Source: Saccharopolyspora sp. SCSIO 74807 | GTDB lineage: Bacteria; Actinomycetota; Actinomycetes; Mycobacteriales; Pseudonocardiaceae | NCBI RefSeq assembly: GCF_037023755.1 | Contig: NZ_CP146100.1 | Location: forward strand, 4,991,501 to 5,055,500 | Direction of reading: 5' to 3' | Length of the DNA stretch: 64,000 nt | Shown: positions 17,044-25,236 of the stretch, one piece after another | Position numbering within the stretch: the stretch's first letter is position 1 | Layout of the letters: each line of letters opens with the position of its first letter | Notes under the pieces: generated by a model | The model's database searches: none | What the model was told of the DNA's origin: nothing | What the model saw: only the letters and a program-made list of their open reading frames with translations | Made by a program: the position numbers and the translations under genes

Positions 17044-18009
17044 TCACCCATCCCTGCTGTCGTCGTGGTTCTCCAAGCGGCGGCCGCTGGACGGGCCGAA
17101 GTTGGAATCTCCTTGAGTGTGGAACTGCCCGGAAAACTCCTGCTTGTTCACCGACTGGTCGACATCGTGTCGTGCGACCACGTTGCCCGAACCTGACGTC
17201 ACGATCGCACCTTGGTCCGCTCGCACCGAGTGGTCCCGAATACCTCCGTGCACGGTATGAGCTTGGGTGACCTTGTCCGTAGAGTCACCCGCCGTGCTGG
17301 AGTTGATCGCCGCGGGCGCGGGTGATTGCGTAGTGGTCCCGTCGGCAGGAGTTTCCGGCTGGCCGTGCAGCAAGCCCGATCCGAGTAGTTCTCCGGACGG
17401 CACGGGCACTCTCAAGTATCCGGTCCCGGAGTACTCTTTGGACTCGACGCGCAACGGCGCTGCCACGAATTCGCTCGGTTGCCGTCCGGTACGACCCGCT
17501 TCGACAGCGTGCTTCATGACGTCGTCGGACAAGACCACTGCCACCAGCGTGACGTTCGGGTCGGAGTGGTCGAGCAGTGCTTTGACCGGTTCCGCGTCGA
17601 CCATCCGCCCGGTCTCGACCATGGTCGTGCCCGCGGGAGAGTCCGTCTTGAGCGCGTCGAACGACTGCAACGGACCGAGGTGCAGGCTGCTGCGCAGGCG
17701 CAGCTCGATCGCATCCTGTCGTAGTCGCGGCCGCAGCCGGCGGAGTTCTGCCTGCAACGAGTCGAAGAAGTTGTCCACCACGTCCACGACGAGGTCCGGG
17801 TCGAAGCCGATGAGGTAACCATCGCCGCGGTACGCCCGGAACACGTTGTCCACCATGAGTTGGGCGGTATCGGCACGATCGGACGCTCGCTGAAGAACGT
17901 CCAGCAGTCCCTGTGCGATCTTTCTCTGCTGCGCGTCGTTGTGTCGGCTGAATCCGTGCACGTCGACCGCAAGGATCCCCGTGTACTGGCCGAGTCCTGT
18001 TTGATCCAC
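17044..18009 (-). CDS. Class III nucleotidyl cyclase-like protein with signalling-motif tail
   Basis: 321 residues from a GTG with GAGGAG 5 nt upstream. Residues 10-200 look like a class III cyclase domain: ILAVDVHGFS supplies one metal Asp (D16), and YRGDGYLIGF supplies the second (D63). The segment matching the usual Asn/Arg transition-state motif reads GRMVDAEPVKAL, so catalysis is uncertain. The low-complexity tail (220-321) carries two motifs: VTQAHTVHGGIRDH (247-260), similar to the STAND protein's N-terminus, and IVTSGSGNVVARHDVDQS (269-286), similar to the next gene's N-terminal region. It lies downstream of a Crp-like gene with a cNMP domain. Confidence 0.75.
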   Translation of the reverse strand: MDQTGLGQYTGILAVDVHGFSRHNDAQQRKIAQGLLDVLQRASDRADTAQLMVDNVFRAYRGDGYLIGFDPDLVVDVVDNFFDSLQAELRRLRPRLRQDAIELRLRSSLHLGPLQSFDALKTDSPAGTTMVETGRMVDAEPVKALLDHSDPNVTLVAVVLSDDVMKHAVEAGRTGRQPSEFVAAPLRVESKEYSGTGYLRVPVPSGELLGSGLLHGQPETPADGTTTQSPAPAAINSSTAGDSTDKVTQAHTVHGGIRDHSVRADQGAIVTSGSGNVVARHDVDQSVNKQEFSGQFHTQGDSNFGPSSGRRLENHDDSRDG

Positions 18010-18060
18010 CAGTGCTCCTCAAAGCTGTTGTGCGTTGGCGGGATCCAAGCTGCCGGGTGG

Positions 18061-18837
18061 TCACTCACTGTTCTGTCCAGTACTGGACACATCGGTGGTC
18101 TTGATCTTCGCGAGATCGACAACTTGCAACTTGCCTCTGCCGGTGCGGATGAGTCCCGCGGCCTTCCACGCCGCGAGCACCGGTGTGATCGCCGACCGGG
18201 CGAGCCCGAGCGCTGACGCGAGTTCCTCCTGGGACATCGCGATGGTGCGCGGGTACGAATGATCCGGCCCGGCTGCCTCGATGAGGTCTCCGATCAGCTC
18301 CGCGAGGCGAGTAGCGGTGGTGCGGTACGCGAGCTGCCAAGCGTGCGATGCACTCTCCCGCATCTTGCCCAGGATGTAGGCGTTGAGCTGTTCGCCTACC
18401 CCCAACTGCGCCACCAGCTCGCGGAACCGCTCGTCCGAGAGCTTCGAGGTGATGCCGGGCTCGACCGCCTGCACGGTGGCCGACCGCGGTTGCCCGTCTC
18501 GTCCGGAAAACTCCCCTAGCACGTCACCAGGCCCGCGAACCGCGAGCAGGACTTCGCGCCCGTCGGGCTCGGAGTAGACCACCTTGAGACGGCCGGACAA
18601 GCACAACAACACCCAGCCACCGAAATCCCCCTGGCGTAGCAGCTGCTCACCGCCACGGTGCCGACTGCGAACACCGCGTTGCGCCAACGCCGCCCAAGCC
18701 GGGGCAGGCACCAGGGAACGAAAGCCGCGCGGGAACCGGGATGCCTCGTCTTCTCGCACAAATCCTGTGTAGTAGGTGCGAAAGCTCCTGTGGGACATCA
18801 GCACAGAGATCACTCGATGAGCCTCGCAGACGATCAC
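18061..18837 (-). CDS. Crp/Fnr family transcriptional regulator
   Basis: A cyclic-nucleotide-binding regulator of up to 258 residues. The beta-roll domain keeps the phosphate-binding pattern: GEFSGRDGQPRSATV has the Glu and the Arg-Ser that contact a cyclic nucleotide in CRP. The C-terminal winged helix reads MSQEELASALGLARSAITPVLAAWKAAGLI. The start is either the GTG at 18837 or an ATG at 18798; neither has a clear ribosome site. It ends 51 nt before the cyclase-like gene on the same strand, so it may sense that protein's product and set operon expression. Confidence 0.85.
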   Translation of the reverse strand: MIVCEAHRVISVLMSHRSFRTYYTGFVREDEASRFPRGFRSLVPAPAWAALAQRGVRSRHRGGEQLLRQGDFGGWVLLCLSGRLKVVYSEPDGREVLLAVRGPGDVLGEFSGRDGQPRSATVQAVEPGITSKLSDERFRELVAQLGVGEQLNAYILGKMRESASHAWQLAYRTTATRLAELIGDLIEAAGPDHSYPRTIAMSQEELASALGLARSAITPVLAAWKAAGLIRTGRGKLQVVDLAKIKTTDVSSTGQNSE

Positions 18838-19080
18838 GTGGGGTGTTCCCGACCTGGTGAGATGGCCCCTTCAGTGCATTCCTACCGTCGCTGGTTACCG
18901 CGCGTCGGTTGTTCCTCGCACCAGGTACCTGCGCGGGGCCAGGGCCTGTTAGTCCGCTCGCCGCGCCTTGAGCAGGCAACACCCGGGAGAGGCGGCCACT
19001 ATCGCCGGCTGGAGGTCGTGCCCAGCAGGTCGAAGACTTTCGTGGGCCCAGCACCGACTCACTGGAGATGCTCCGGCCAG

Positions 19081-22000
19081 TTACTGGGTCAGTGCATCCA
19101 GCTCAGCGGTGATCGCCGAGTACGCCTCCGGGAACCTGGTCAGAAGCTCATCGACGGCATAGCACCAATCCTGCCGGCACAGCCGCACGGCGAGATCGGC
19201 ATTACGGGGCGGTGCGGTGGTGTCGAACCTGCTGCGGTCGGCGGGCACGAGGGTCAGCAGTAGATCCTGGTGTGCCTGGAACAGGCTGGCGGGCTTGTGT
19301 TTCAGCAGTGCAGCAGCCTCGGCGATCTCGGTGAGGGTACGCATCGGGAGCCGGCACACCCGCAGAATGTCGCGAGTGCGCATCGGGTCCTGACGTCCCT
19401 GTTCCGATTCGGCGATCTCTTCAGCCCACGTGCGCAGTCTGGCCAGCAGTCTGCTGGTGCGGTCCCGCAGGTATAGACGTGCGGACGTCTCGATGATGGC
19501 CAGCAACGCCCGCATCCGTTCGTCGGGGTCATCCACGAGTTCCGCGCTGTCGGCGGCTTCATCGAGCAAGTTGGAATCGGGGCCGTGCTCCGCGATCACG
19601 AGGATCGCACGGACGCGGTGAGCGGGATCGGCCGCGCCGCGTGCGAGGGTGACCGCCCGCGTGCTCTGGCCGTGGATGACGAGGCCGCGGATAACATCAA
19701 GACGTGCTCGACGCTGTAGGGCGGGGTCGGCCACCTCCGTCAGCGCCTGGTCGGCTCGCTTGAGCTGTCCTGCCGCCAGTGCGGCCTCAGCGATCAACGC
19801 CCATGCCGCCGAACGGGCCTGGTCATCGTGGAACGAGGCGGCCCAGCGTTCGGCACGATCGAGATCGTCGGCATCACCCATCGCTCGGATCCACAGCAGC
19901 AAGCGGCGTTCGTCGTCCGGCGCCGTTGCGGCGCGGGCGACATACTCGGCCAAGGCGATCATGTCAGCGCCCTGTTCAAAAGCATCGGCGGCCACAGCGG
20001 CTTGAGCGATGCCCAGCACCGCGTCCGCGTCGGTGCCGTGCTCGGCATAGGCCCGAGCCAGTTCCAGCGCACGGTCGAGGTCACCGGCAACCGCGGCGGC
20101 CTGAGCAACCGCGATCTGTGCCCGCGGTCGAGCAGAAGGTGAGCATTCTGCGACGAGAGAATCGGCTTCGGCGATCAGCCGGTCGGCGCGTTCCCGGTCG
20201 CGGGTGTGTTCAGCGACGGCAGCCAGCCGCTGGCATAACGACGCCGGGTCGTCGATGGCCCGGGCCATTTCCTCGGCCTTCTCACCGTCCCGTGCGGCGA
20301 TGATCTCCACGATCTGGTGCATCAGGCTCTCACGAGACCCGATCTTGCTGATCATCGCCACGACCCGCAACGCCGCGTCCGTGTCGTCGATCAGGGCCGC
20401 GTCCCGCGCGATGGAGTCGGCTTGCACATCGACGAAAAGGGCGTCCTCGCGCAACAGTGTTCGCTCGGCGGCCGCGAGCGCCTGGTGAGCGCGGTCGCGT
20501 TGGCCGACTTGCCACGCGGCTACGGCGATGGCACTCAATGCAGGGCCGGGCAGGGTGCCGCCGCCCTCGCTGAACGTTTCTTCCGCCTGCGCCAGCAGAA
20601 CAGCGGCCCGATCGTGGTCACCGGTGCTGGCGGCTTGGCGTGCCATCGCCGCCAGCGCTTGGGTTTTCTCGCGCGGATCTGCAATACAGGCCACGAGACC
20701 GTGCGCACGCTCGTGCTGGCCAACGCGTGCCCAATAAGGGGCGACTGACGCGACTGGCCGGGCACTAACGGACTGGTCGAAAACTCGCGCGTAGGCGTCG
20801 GCCTGCTCGAGCAACGCCAACGCCCGGTGCCAGTCCTCGTCGTTGTGGCAGACGCGCGCGACGTTCAGCGTGGCGTCGATGCGGTCGATCGGATCGGTGA
20901 TCGCATCGAGCATGGCCTCAGCACGGTCGACCTGGCCGAGACGGGCCCAGCCGGCCGGCAGGGTCGGCGGAATGCGGTGCACAGCGCGCCGCAGGTGCAC
21001 GCGATGGACCGCCAACCGTGCCAGTGCGACTAGATCGGGCTCAGGCCGATGGTGACGCACGACAGTCTGGGCCGTGCTGATCTCAGTCAGTGCCGCGCTG
21101 TCGGCGCCGGTACGGAACCGCCACGCGCGATGCCGCCGGGAATCGGTCGCACAGGCGAGGATTCGGTCGAGATCGCCGGATTCCAGGAGCATTCTGAAAT
21201 AGCCAGCGAACAGCCAGTCCGGGCTCGAGGCGGGCCAACGCTGTTCGGCGTAACCCTGGGCCCAGGCGTGCAGGCGGTCGCGGTAGCTGCTCAGCTGCGG
21301 TTCCAGCATGGACCGCGCCAGCGTTTGAAGTCCGTAGTGCGCAAGCACCACGGTGCGGTTGGAGTGATCGTGGTGCGGGCCGGCAGCCTCGAAGTTGCGC
21401 CCGTCAGCACTGTGTAGGCGGTCCTCGATTTGCCAGGGAGAGACCTCGGCCAGTTCGGCAAGGTCCAATATGGACAGCTCTCCTCCCGCCGCGGTCAGCA
21501 ACCCGAGCAGATCCCGTTGCAACGGGCTGCCACCGAGCAACCGCTTCAGGTCACGTTCCATGTCCTTCCTCACTGCGCTAGCAGCTGGCGACGGGACCAG
21601 CGACCGTACGATCTGCGGACTCTTTAACGGATGCTCATCGGGCACATCATTGGGTACGGGCGGGTGGTGTCGACCGGAGACGATCACTCGCATCGAACCT
21701 GGAATTGAATTGGGCAGCATCGCAGCGATGCTGCGCGCTTCCGGGGAAGCGTCCCAGCCGCGGTCCTCGTCAAGCCCATCAACGACAAGCACGAGGCGTT
21801 CTCCGCGCTGTCGGCAGACACGTTCGGCCTGCTCCCACAAGCCCAGTAGGTGTCCCTCCCTATTAGCTGAGCCCATATCCGGCGGTGCAGGCTGCTCGAT
21901 CAGCTCCCACAGCTGCTCTAGCACGACCTCCACGAACGCTTGCCGATCACTATGCCCTGCCCTGGTGGCGGTGACGAAGAACGACACCACCCGAACCCCG

Positions 22001-22287
22001 GCAGGCGGATCGAGTACGAACGTGGCCAGCAGAGCAGTCTTGCCCGCCCACATCTCAGCGCGCCACCACATGTACCGGCTCGACACATCCGCAGCGGTGC
22101 AGAAATCGGCCAGTTCAGCTAACTCCCGCGCCCGGCCGACGAGCTCGGCCGGCGCGAAGCGCTGCTCGACAAGATGGCGATAGTGGCTGCGCACAAGCCC
22201 CTGCCCGTGCACGTGGACTCCCCCGTGCACGGTCCCGGCCTGCACCAGCGCGGCATGAAACGTCCCGGACGCCGAGTTCGACACCAC
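19081..22287 (-). CDS. STAND NTPase with N-terminal signalling motif and TPR-like repeats
   Basis: About 1068 residues from tandem GTGs at 22284-22287; the open frame runs up to 22578 but that part looks non-coding. The first 30 residues contain ALVQAGTVHGGVHVH (13-27), of the Gly/His/Gln type reported as RHIM-like or pseudo-palindromic amyloid-signalling motifs in actinobacterial NLR-like proteins. An intact P-loop follows (AEMWAGKTALL, K83), with Walker B LVLVVDGLDE. The C-terminal 650 residues are tetratricopeptide-like helical repeats. STAND proteins act as ligand-triggered switches in immunity and signalling. It lies upstream of the Crp-cyclase operon on the same strand, 243 bp apart. 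Confidence 0.8.
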   Translation of the reverse strand: MVSNSASGTFHAALVQAGTVHGGVHVHGQGLVRSHYRHLVEQRFAPAELVGRARELAELADFCTAADVSSRYMWWRAEMWAGKTALLATFVLDPPAGVRVVSFFVTATRAGHSDRQAFVEVVLEQLWELIEQPAPPDMGSANREGHLLGLWEQAERVCRQRGERLVLVVDGLDEDRGWDASPEARSIAAMLPNSIPGSMRVIVSGRHHPPVPNDVPDEHPLKSPQIVRSLVPSPAASAVRKDMERDLKRLLGGSPLQRDLLGLLTAAGGELSILDLAELAEVSPWQIEDRLHSADGRNFEAAGPHHDHSNRTVVLAHYGLQTLARSMLEPQLSSYRDRLHAWAQGYAEQRWPASSPDWLFAGYFRMLLESGDLDRILACATDSRRHRAWRFRTGADSAALTEISTAQTVVRHHRPEPDLVALARLAVHRVHLRRAVHRIPPTLPAGWARLGQVDRAEAMLDAITDPIDRIDATLNVARVCHNDEDWHRALALLEQADAYARVFDQSVSARPVASVAPYWARVGQHERAHGLVACIADPREKTQALAAMARQAASTGDHDRAAVLLAQAEETFSEGGGTLPGPALSAIAVAAWQVGQRDRAHQALAAAERTLLREDALFVDVQADSIARDAALIDDTDAALRVVAMISKIGSRESLMHQIVEIIAARDGEKAEEMARAIDDPASLCQRLAAVAEHTRDRERADRLIAEADSLVAECSPSARPRAQIAVAQAAAVAGDLDRALELARAYAEHGTDADAVLGIAQAAVAADAFEQGADMIALAEYVARAATAPDDERRLLLWIRAMGDADDLDRAERWAASFHDDQARSAAWALIAEAALAAGQLKRADQALTEVADPALQRRARLDVIRGLVIHGQSTRAVTLARGAADPAHRVRAILVIAEHGPDSNLLDEAADSAELVDDPDERMRALLAIIETSARLYLRDRTSRLLARLRTWAEEIAESEQGRQDPMRTRDILRVCRLPMRTLTEIAEAAALLKHKPASLFQAHQDLLLTLVPADRSRFDTTAPPRNADLAVRLCRQDWCYAVDELLTRFPEAYSAITAELDALTQ

Positions 22288-22576
22288 CCGCTGATCATCT
22301 CGCGCGCGCCCCGACGCGCACAGCGTTTTCACACAACGGCCGGGCTCTTCTCGCCCAGCAAGGCCGCCGATGTCGGCGACCGTCGGGCCTCTCGCAGGGC
22401 GACCTCCACGTAACGACATCCGCCACCACCCACCGTCTCCGGCTGGCTTCCTCAAACCCCAGCGCTCCTGACCGCGCTGAGGGCAACCGAGGGCAACACC
22501 GCGGCGCAGTCCATCTATCCGCTCGACGCAAATTCGACGCGCGCTCATCGTTCGCCTCTTTATCCGGGAGAGAAAC

Positions 22577-23146
22577 ATGCTTTACGGAGAAGTACGCCAT
22601 AAAACAGAGCGGTCCATCTCCAGACTCCTACAGGACACCAAGAATAGCGTCAACGAGGCACTCGAAACCATGGACTGGGCGGAAGAGGAGATCGAATCCG
22701 CCAGGAATAGCAATCCCGGCATGGCGGACACGCTGTATCACAGCTTCTCGTTGCTCCGGCCGAGCAGCGAGCTGCTGTCCACCGAGTTCGTGTATCGGTC
22801 CCACGCCGCCGAGCTACTGGAGCGAGTCGCGGGTGACGGAGACACCAGGCTGGGCACAGCCTCGGAGGTGTGCTGCTTGCTGTGCGCTATCAGCCAGGTC
22901 GCCCCGCTTAGCTCTGCCGCTTCCGGGCTGTACTGCCGTATGTGGGCGATGGCCTTTCCGGACAAGCCCATGTTCTGGGAGTCAGGCACTCATCACGAAG
23001 CGCTGGAGGGTTCCAGGATTGATGACCTGGAATCCGTTGCGCGCCGCAAAGCCGCAGTCGGTGACCGGACGCTCACGGACATCACCTGCGCGGGATGGCA
23101 TCACGGCGAAGAAGTCGCGTGCCGTTACGCGCCCAGCCAGCGGTAA
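22577..23146 (+). CDS. Hypothetical protein of the element core
   Basis: 189 residues from an ATG with GGGAGAG upstream. The N-terminal part is helical and charged (HKTERSISRLLQDTKNSVNEAL), and the C-terminal part holds several Cys and Trp (VCCLLCAISQVAP, TCAGWHHGEE). No domain is recognised. It is the first gene of the rightward core block and is divergent from the STAND gene. The 290-bp gap between them (22288-22576) shows no clear repeat. Confidence 0.6.
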   Translation: MLYGEVRHKTERSISRLLQDTKNSVNEALETMDWAEEEIESARNSNPGMADTLYHSFSLLRPSSELLSTEFVYRSHAAELLERVAGDGDTRLGTASEVCCLLCAISQVAPLSSAASGLYCRMWAMAFPDKPMFWESGTHHEALEGSRIDDLESVARRKAAVGDRTLTDITCAGWHHGEEVACRYAPSQR

Positions 23147-23188
23147 GGCGAGCAACTGAGGTTTATCAGCTGAACAAAGGAGATTTTG

Positions 23189-23773
23189 GTGAGTATCTAT
23201 GGATTGATTCCCGATCGCGACGATCTGGGCTCTCCGCAGGATCACATCGCGCGCGGTATGGAGTTCTTGAACCGTGCGCATCACTTCGACGACGCCGAGG
23301 TTGCGAACAAGCTCGTCGCCGCTGTCGCTCACCTTCAGGCCGGCCTGCTCGCGCGCTCGTTGCAAGACGACGCCCCTGTCGATGCCGGGTCGCAGACGTA
23401 TCACCTCCGGATCTTCCACAACGTCAGCTCGGCACCGGGTGTGAGCTACGACGGCTCCGATGAGGTGGTCGAGGTCGACAACTACAGCGTCATCTCGCCG
23501 GGGATCACCGAGGCTCAGGTGCTTCTTCGGCAAGCGCTCCTGGCTTTCACTCTCGGCGCCGCTTACGCCGGTGACGTGTCGCCGGAGTTGCACCAGCGGG
23601 TCGCCGACTACCGGCGTCGCGGCAACCGGCCGCTGGCGGTTGGTGACGTGATCGCGGTCGATCAGCGCTATTGGGCTGTCGAGCAAGCCGGGTGGCAGTC
23701 GATCGACCCACCCGTGCTGGTCCACCGGGCTACGCGGGGCACGACGCCGCTGCACCACGGCTCCGAGCTGTGA
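23189..23773 (+). CDS. Hypothetical protein
   Basis: 194 residues from a GTG at 23189 with AAAGGAG 6 nt upstream (a TTG one codon earlier is too close to it). The sequence is a compact globular type with alternating helices and strands (ISPGITEAQVLLRQALLAF). No known motif is seen. Its position between other small core genes suggests an accessory conjugation or maintenance role, which is inference only. Confidence 0.65.
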   Translation: MSIYGLIPDRDDLGSPQDHIARGMEFLNRAHHFDDAEVANKLVAAVAHLQAGLLARSLQDDAPVDAGSQTYHLRIFHNVSSAPGVSYDGSDEVVEVDNYSVISPGITEAQVLLRQALLAFTLGAAYAGDVSPELHQRVADYRRRGNRPLAVGDVIAVDQRYWAVEQAGWQSIDPPVLVHRATRGTTPLHHGSEL

Positions 23774-23840
23774 ACGAAGCGAAGTCCTGGGGCCATACGC
23801 CAACGGCCCGGCATTGACCGCGATCTCATGAGGAGGAGCG

Positions 23841-24029
23841 TTGGCTGCTCCCGAAGCACCGTCTCCGCCGCCCGGCCCGTGTCCGCATTGTGGGCGTATC
23901 GCGAAGTTCCGCCCAGAACCGCCCGTCTTCGTCCACATAGACGGGTTTCCTTCCTGCCCAGCCGAAACGGACCTGGTCCGGGCATCTTCGCTCACGGCGG
24001 CTTCTCCCCCACCGGCGCAGGCGGGCTGA
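23841..24029 (+). CDS. Small Cys-rich protein, possible zinc ribbon
   Basis: 62 residues from a TTG closely preceded by AGGAGGA. The sequence has CPHCGR near the start and one further Cys (SCPAE), so only three Cys are visible, which is incomplete for a standard zinc ribbon. It lies in line with the flanking core genes. The 133 bp to the next gene hold nothing evident. Confidence 0.5.
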   Translation: MAAPEAPSPPPGPCPHCGRIAKFRPEPPVFVHIDGFPSCPAETDLVRASSLTAASPPPAQAG

Positions 24030-24162
24030 ACCGCTCTCCCGCGCTGAAAACGCCCTGCGGCTCGAGGTACTCCGCCGAGCGTCAACGGGCTCTGCGTTCG
24101 TACCGCTGGGCACACCGCTTTCAAACCCAATTCGTCCCAGCCCGACATGGAAGGAATCCGCC

Positions 24163-25152
24163 TTGTCCACATTCGACGACAACACGACCCGGATCTACGG
24201 GCTCGACTCCCTGATCAGCGAAGTCCCCAACTTGCTCGGGTTCGTCCCCGCCGACTCGCTCGTACTCCTCTGCTTCGAGCACGCCGGGGAAAACCCAGCC
24301 TCGGCGCCAGTGACGGTGCGGACCGATCTGCCGCCTGCCGAGAACTGCCAGGCGTTGGTTGCCTACCTCGTGCCGCAGGTGTTCAGCAAGGTTCAGGCCG
24401 AGTTCGTCATCGCGCTGGTGGTCGGTAGCGACCAGGGAGAACAGCGCGGGCTCATCGACGCGCTGGAAGCCGACTCCCACTGGCACGGCATCGAGCTGCA
24501 CGCGATGTGGACACCCGCGCTCCGCGCAGGAAACAAGTGGATCTGTTACCAAGACGCCGCCTGCGCGGGCTACGTGCACGACACCAGTGCGTCACCGCTG
24601 GCCGCGGCGACCGCCGCCGCTGGTTTCCACACCTACGGCAGCCGGGAAGAGATCGCGGAGACGATCGCGCCCGCCTCGGACGCCGAGCGCGATGAGGTGC
24701 AGCGTCAGCTGGAGGAGTGGCTATTCCGAACTGGGCCCGCCGAATCGCTGCGCGAAGCAGCCGCTCCGGTTTTCAACGCGATGGAGCGCTTGCGGGCCGG
24801 CGAGCCGCTCGAGACCGACCAGATCGTGGCCGCGCTCGGAGCTCTTAACGGGGATGTTCGCGTACGGGACTTGATGTTCACCATCCACGACACGGTGTCG
24901 GCGCAACTGTGGACGATCCTCTTGCGGAAGGCTCCGGACGCTTATGTGCCCAACGTAGCCGTCCTGTCCGCGGCCGGCGCCCAGCTGCGCGGCGACGGTG
25001 GTTTGGCCAACATCGCCGTGGAGCGAGCGCTCGCCGCCTCGCCCACGCATCCGCTCGCGATCATGCTGGACCAGGTGCTGCAGTTCCCGCCGCAAGAGCT
25101 GCGCAGGATCATCGACGACGTTGCCAGTAAGCCTGACCTGCAGCTGGACTGA
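24163..25152 (+). CDS. DUF4192 domain protein
   Basis: 329 residues from a TTG with AAGGA 7 nt upstream. The opening (LISEVPNLLGFVPADSLVLLCF) is the signature of DUF4192, a family common on actinobacterial chromosomes and integrative elements. The family's function is unknown; it typically accompanies replication and transfer genes. The domain covers nearly the whole protein. A strong intrinsic terminator follows directly. Confidence 0.85.
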   Translation: MSTFDDNTTRIYGLDSLISEVPNLLGFVPADSLVLLCFEHAGENPASAPVTVRTDLPPAENCQALVAYLVPQVFSKVQAEFVIALVVGSDQGEQRGLIDALEADSHWHGIELHAMWTPALRAGNKWICYQDAACAGYVHDTSASPLAAATAAAGFHTYGSREEIAETIAPASDAERDEVQRQLEEWLFRTGPAESLREAAAPVFNAMERLRAGEPLETDQIVAALGALNGDVRVRDLMFTIHDTVSAQLWTILLRKAPDAYVPNVAVLSAAGAQLRGDGGLANIAVERALAASPTHPLAIMLDQVLQFPPQELRRIIDDVASKPDLQLD

Positions 25153-25184
25153 TCCGCACGCGCGCCGGTAGTGCGCCGTCTGTC

Positions 25185-25214
25185 GCCGCATCCCAGGACG
25201 GGGTGCGGCTTTTT
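25185..25214 (+). terminator. Intrinsic terminator after the DUF4192 gene
   Basis: GCCGCATCCC (25185-25194) pairs with GGGGTGCGGC (25200-25209), with one G-T pair and a 5-nt loop, followed by TTTTT. It ends only 22 nt before the start of the ParB-like gene and overlaps its leader, so it may attenuate read-through into that gene. Confidence 0.85.
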
Positions 25215-25236
25215 GCTTTCCAGGAAGGAGAATTCC

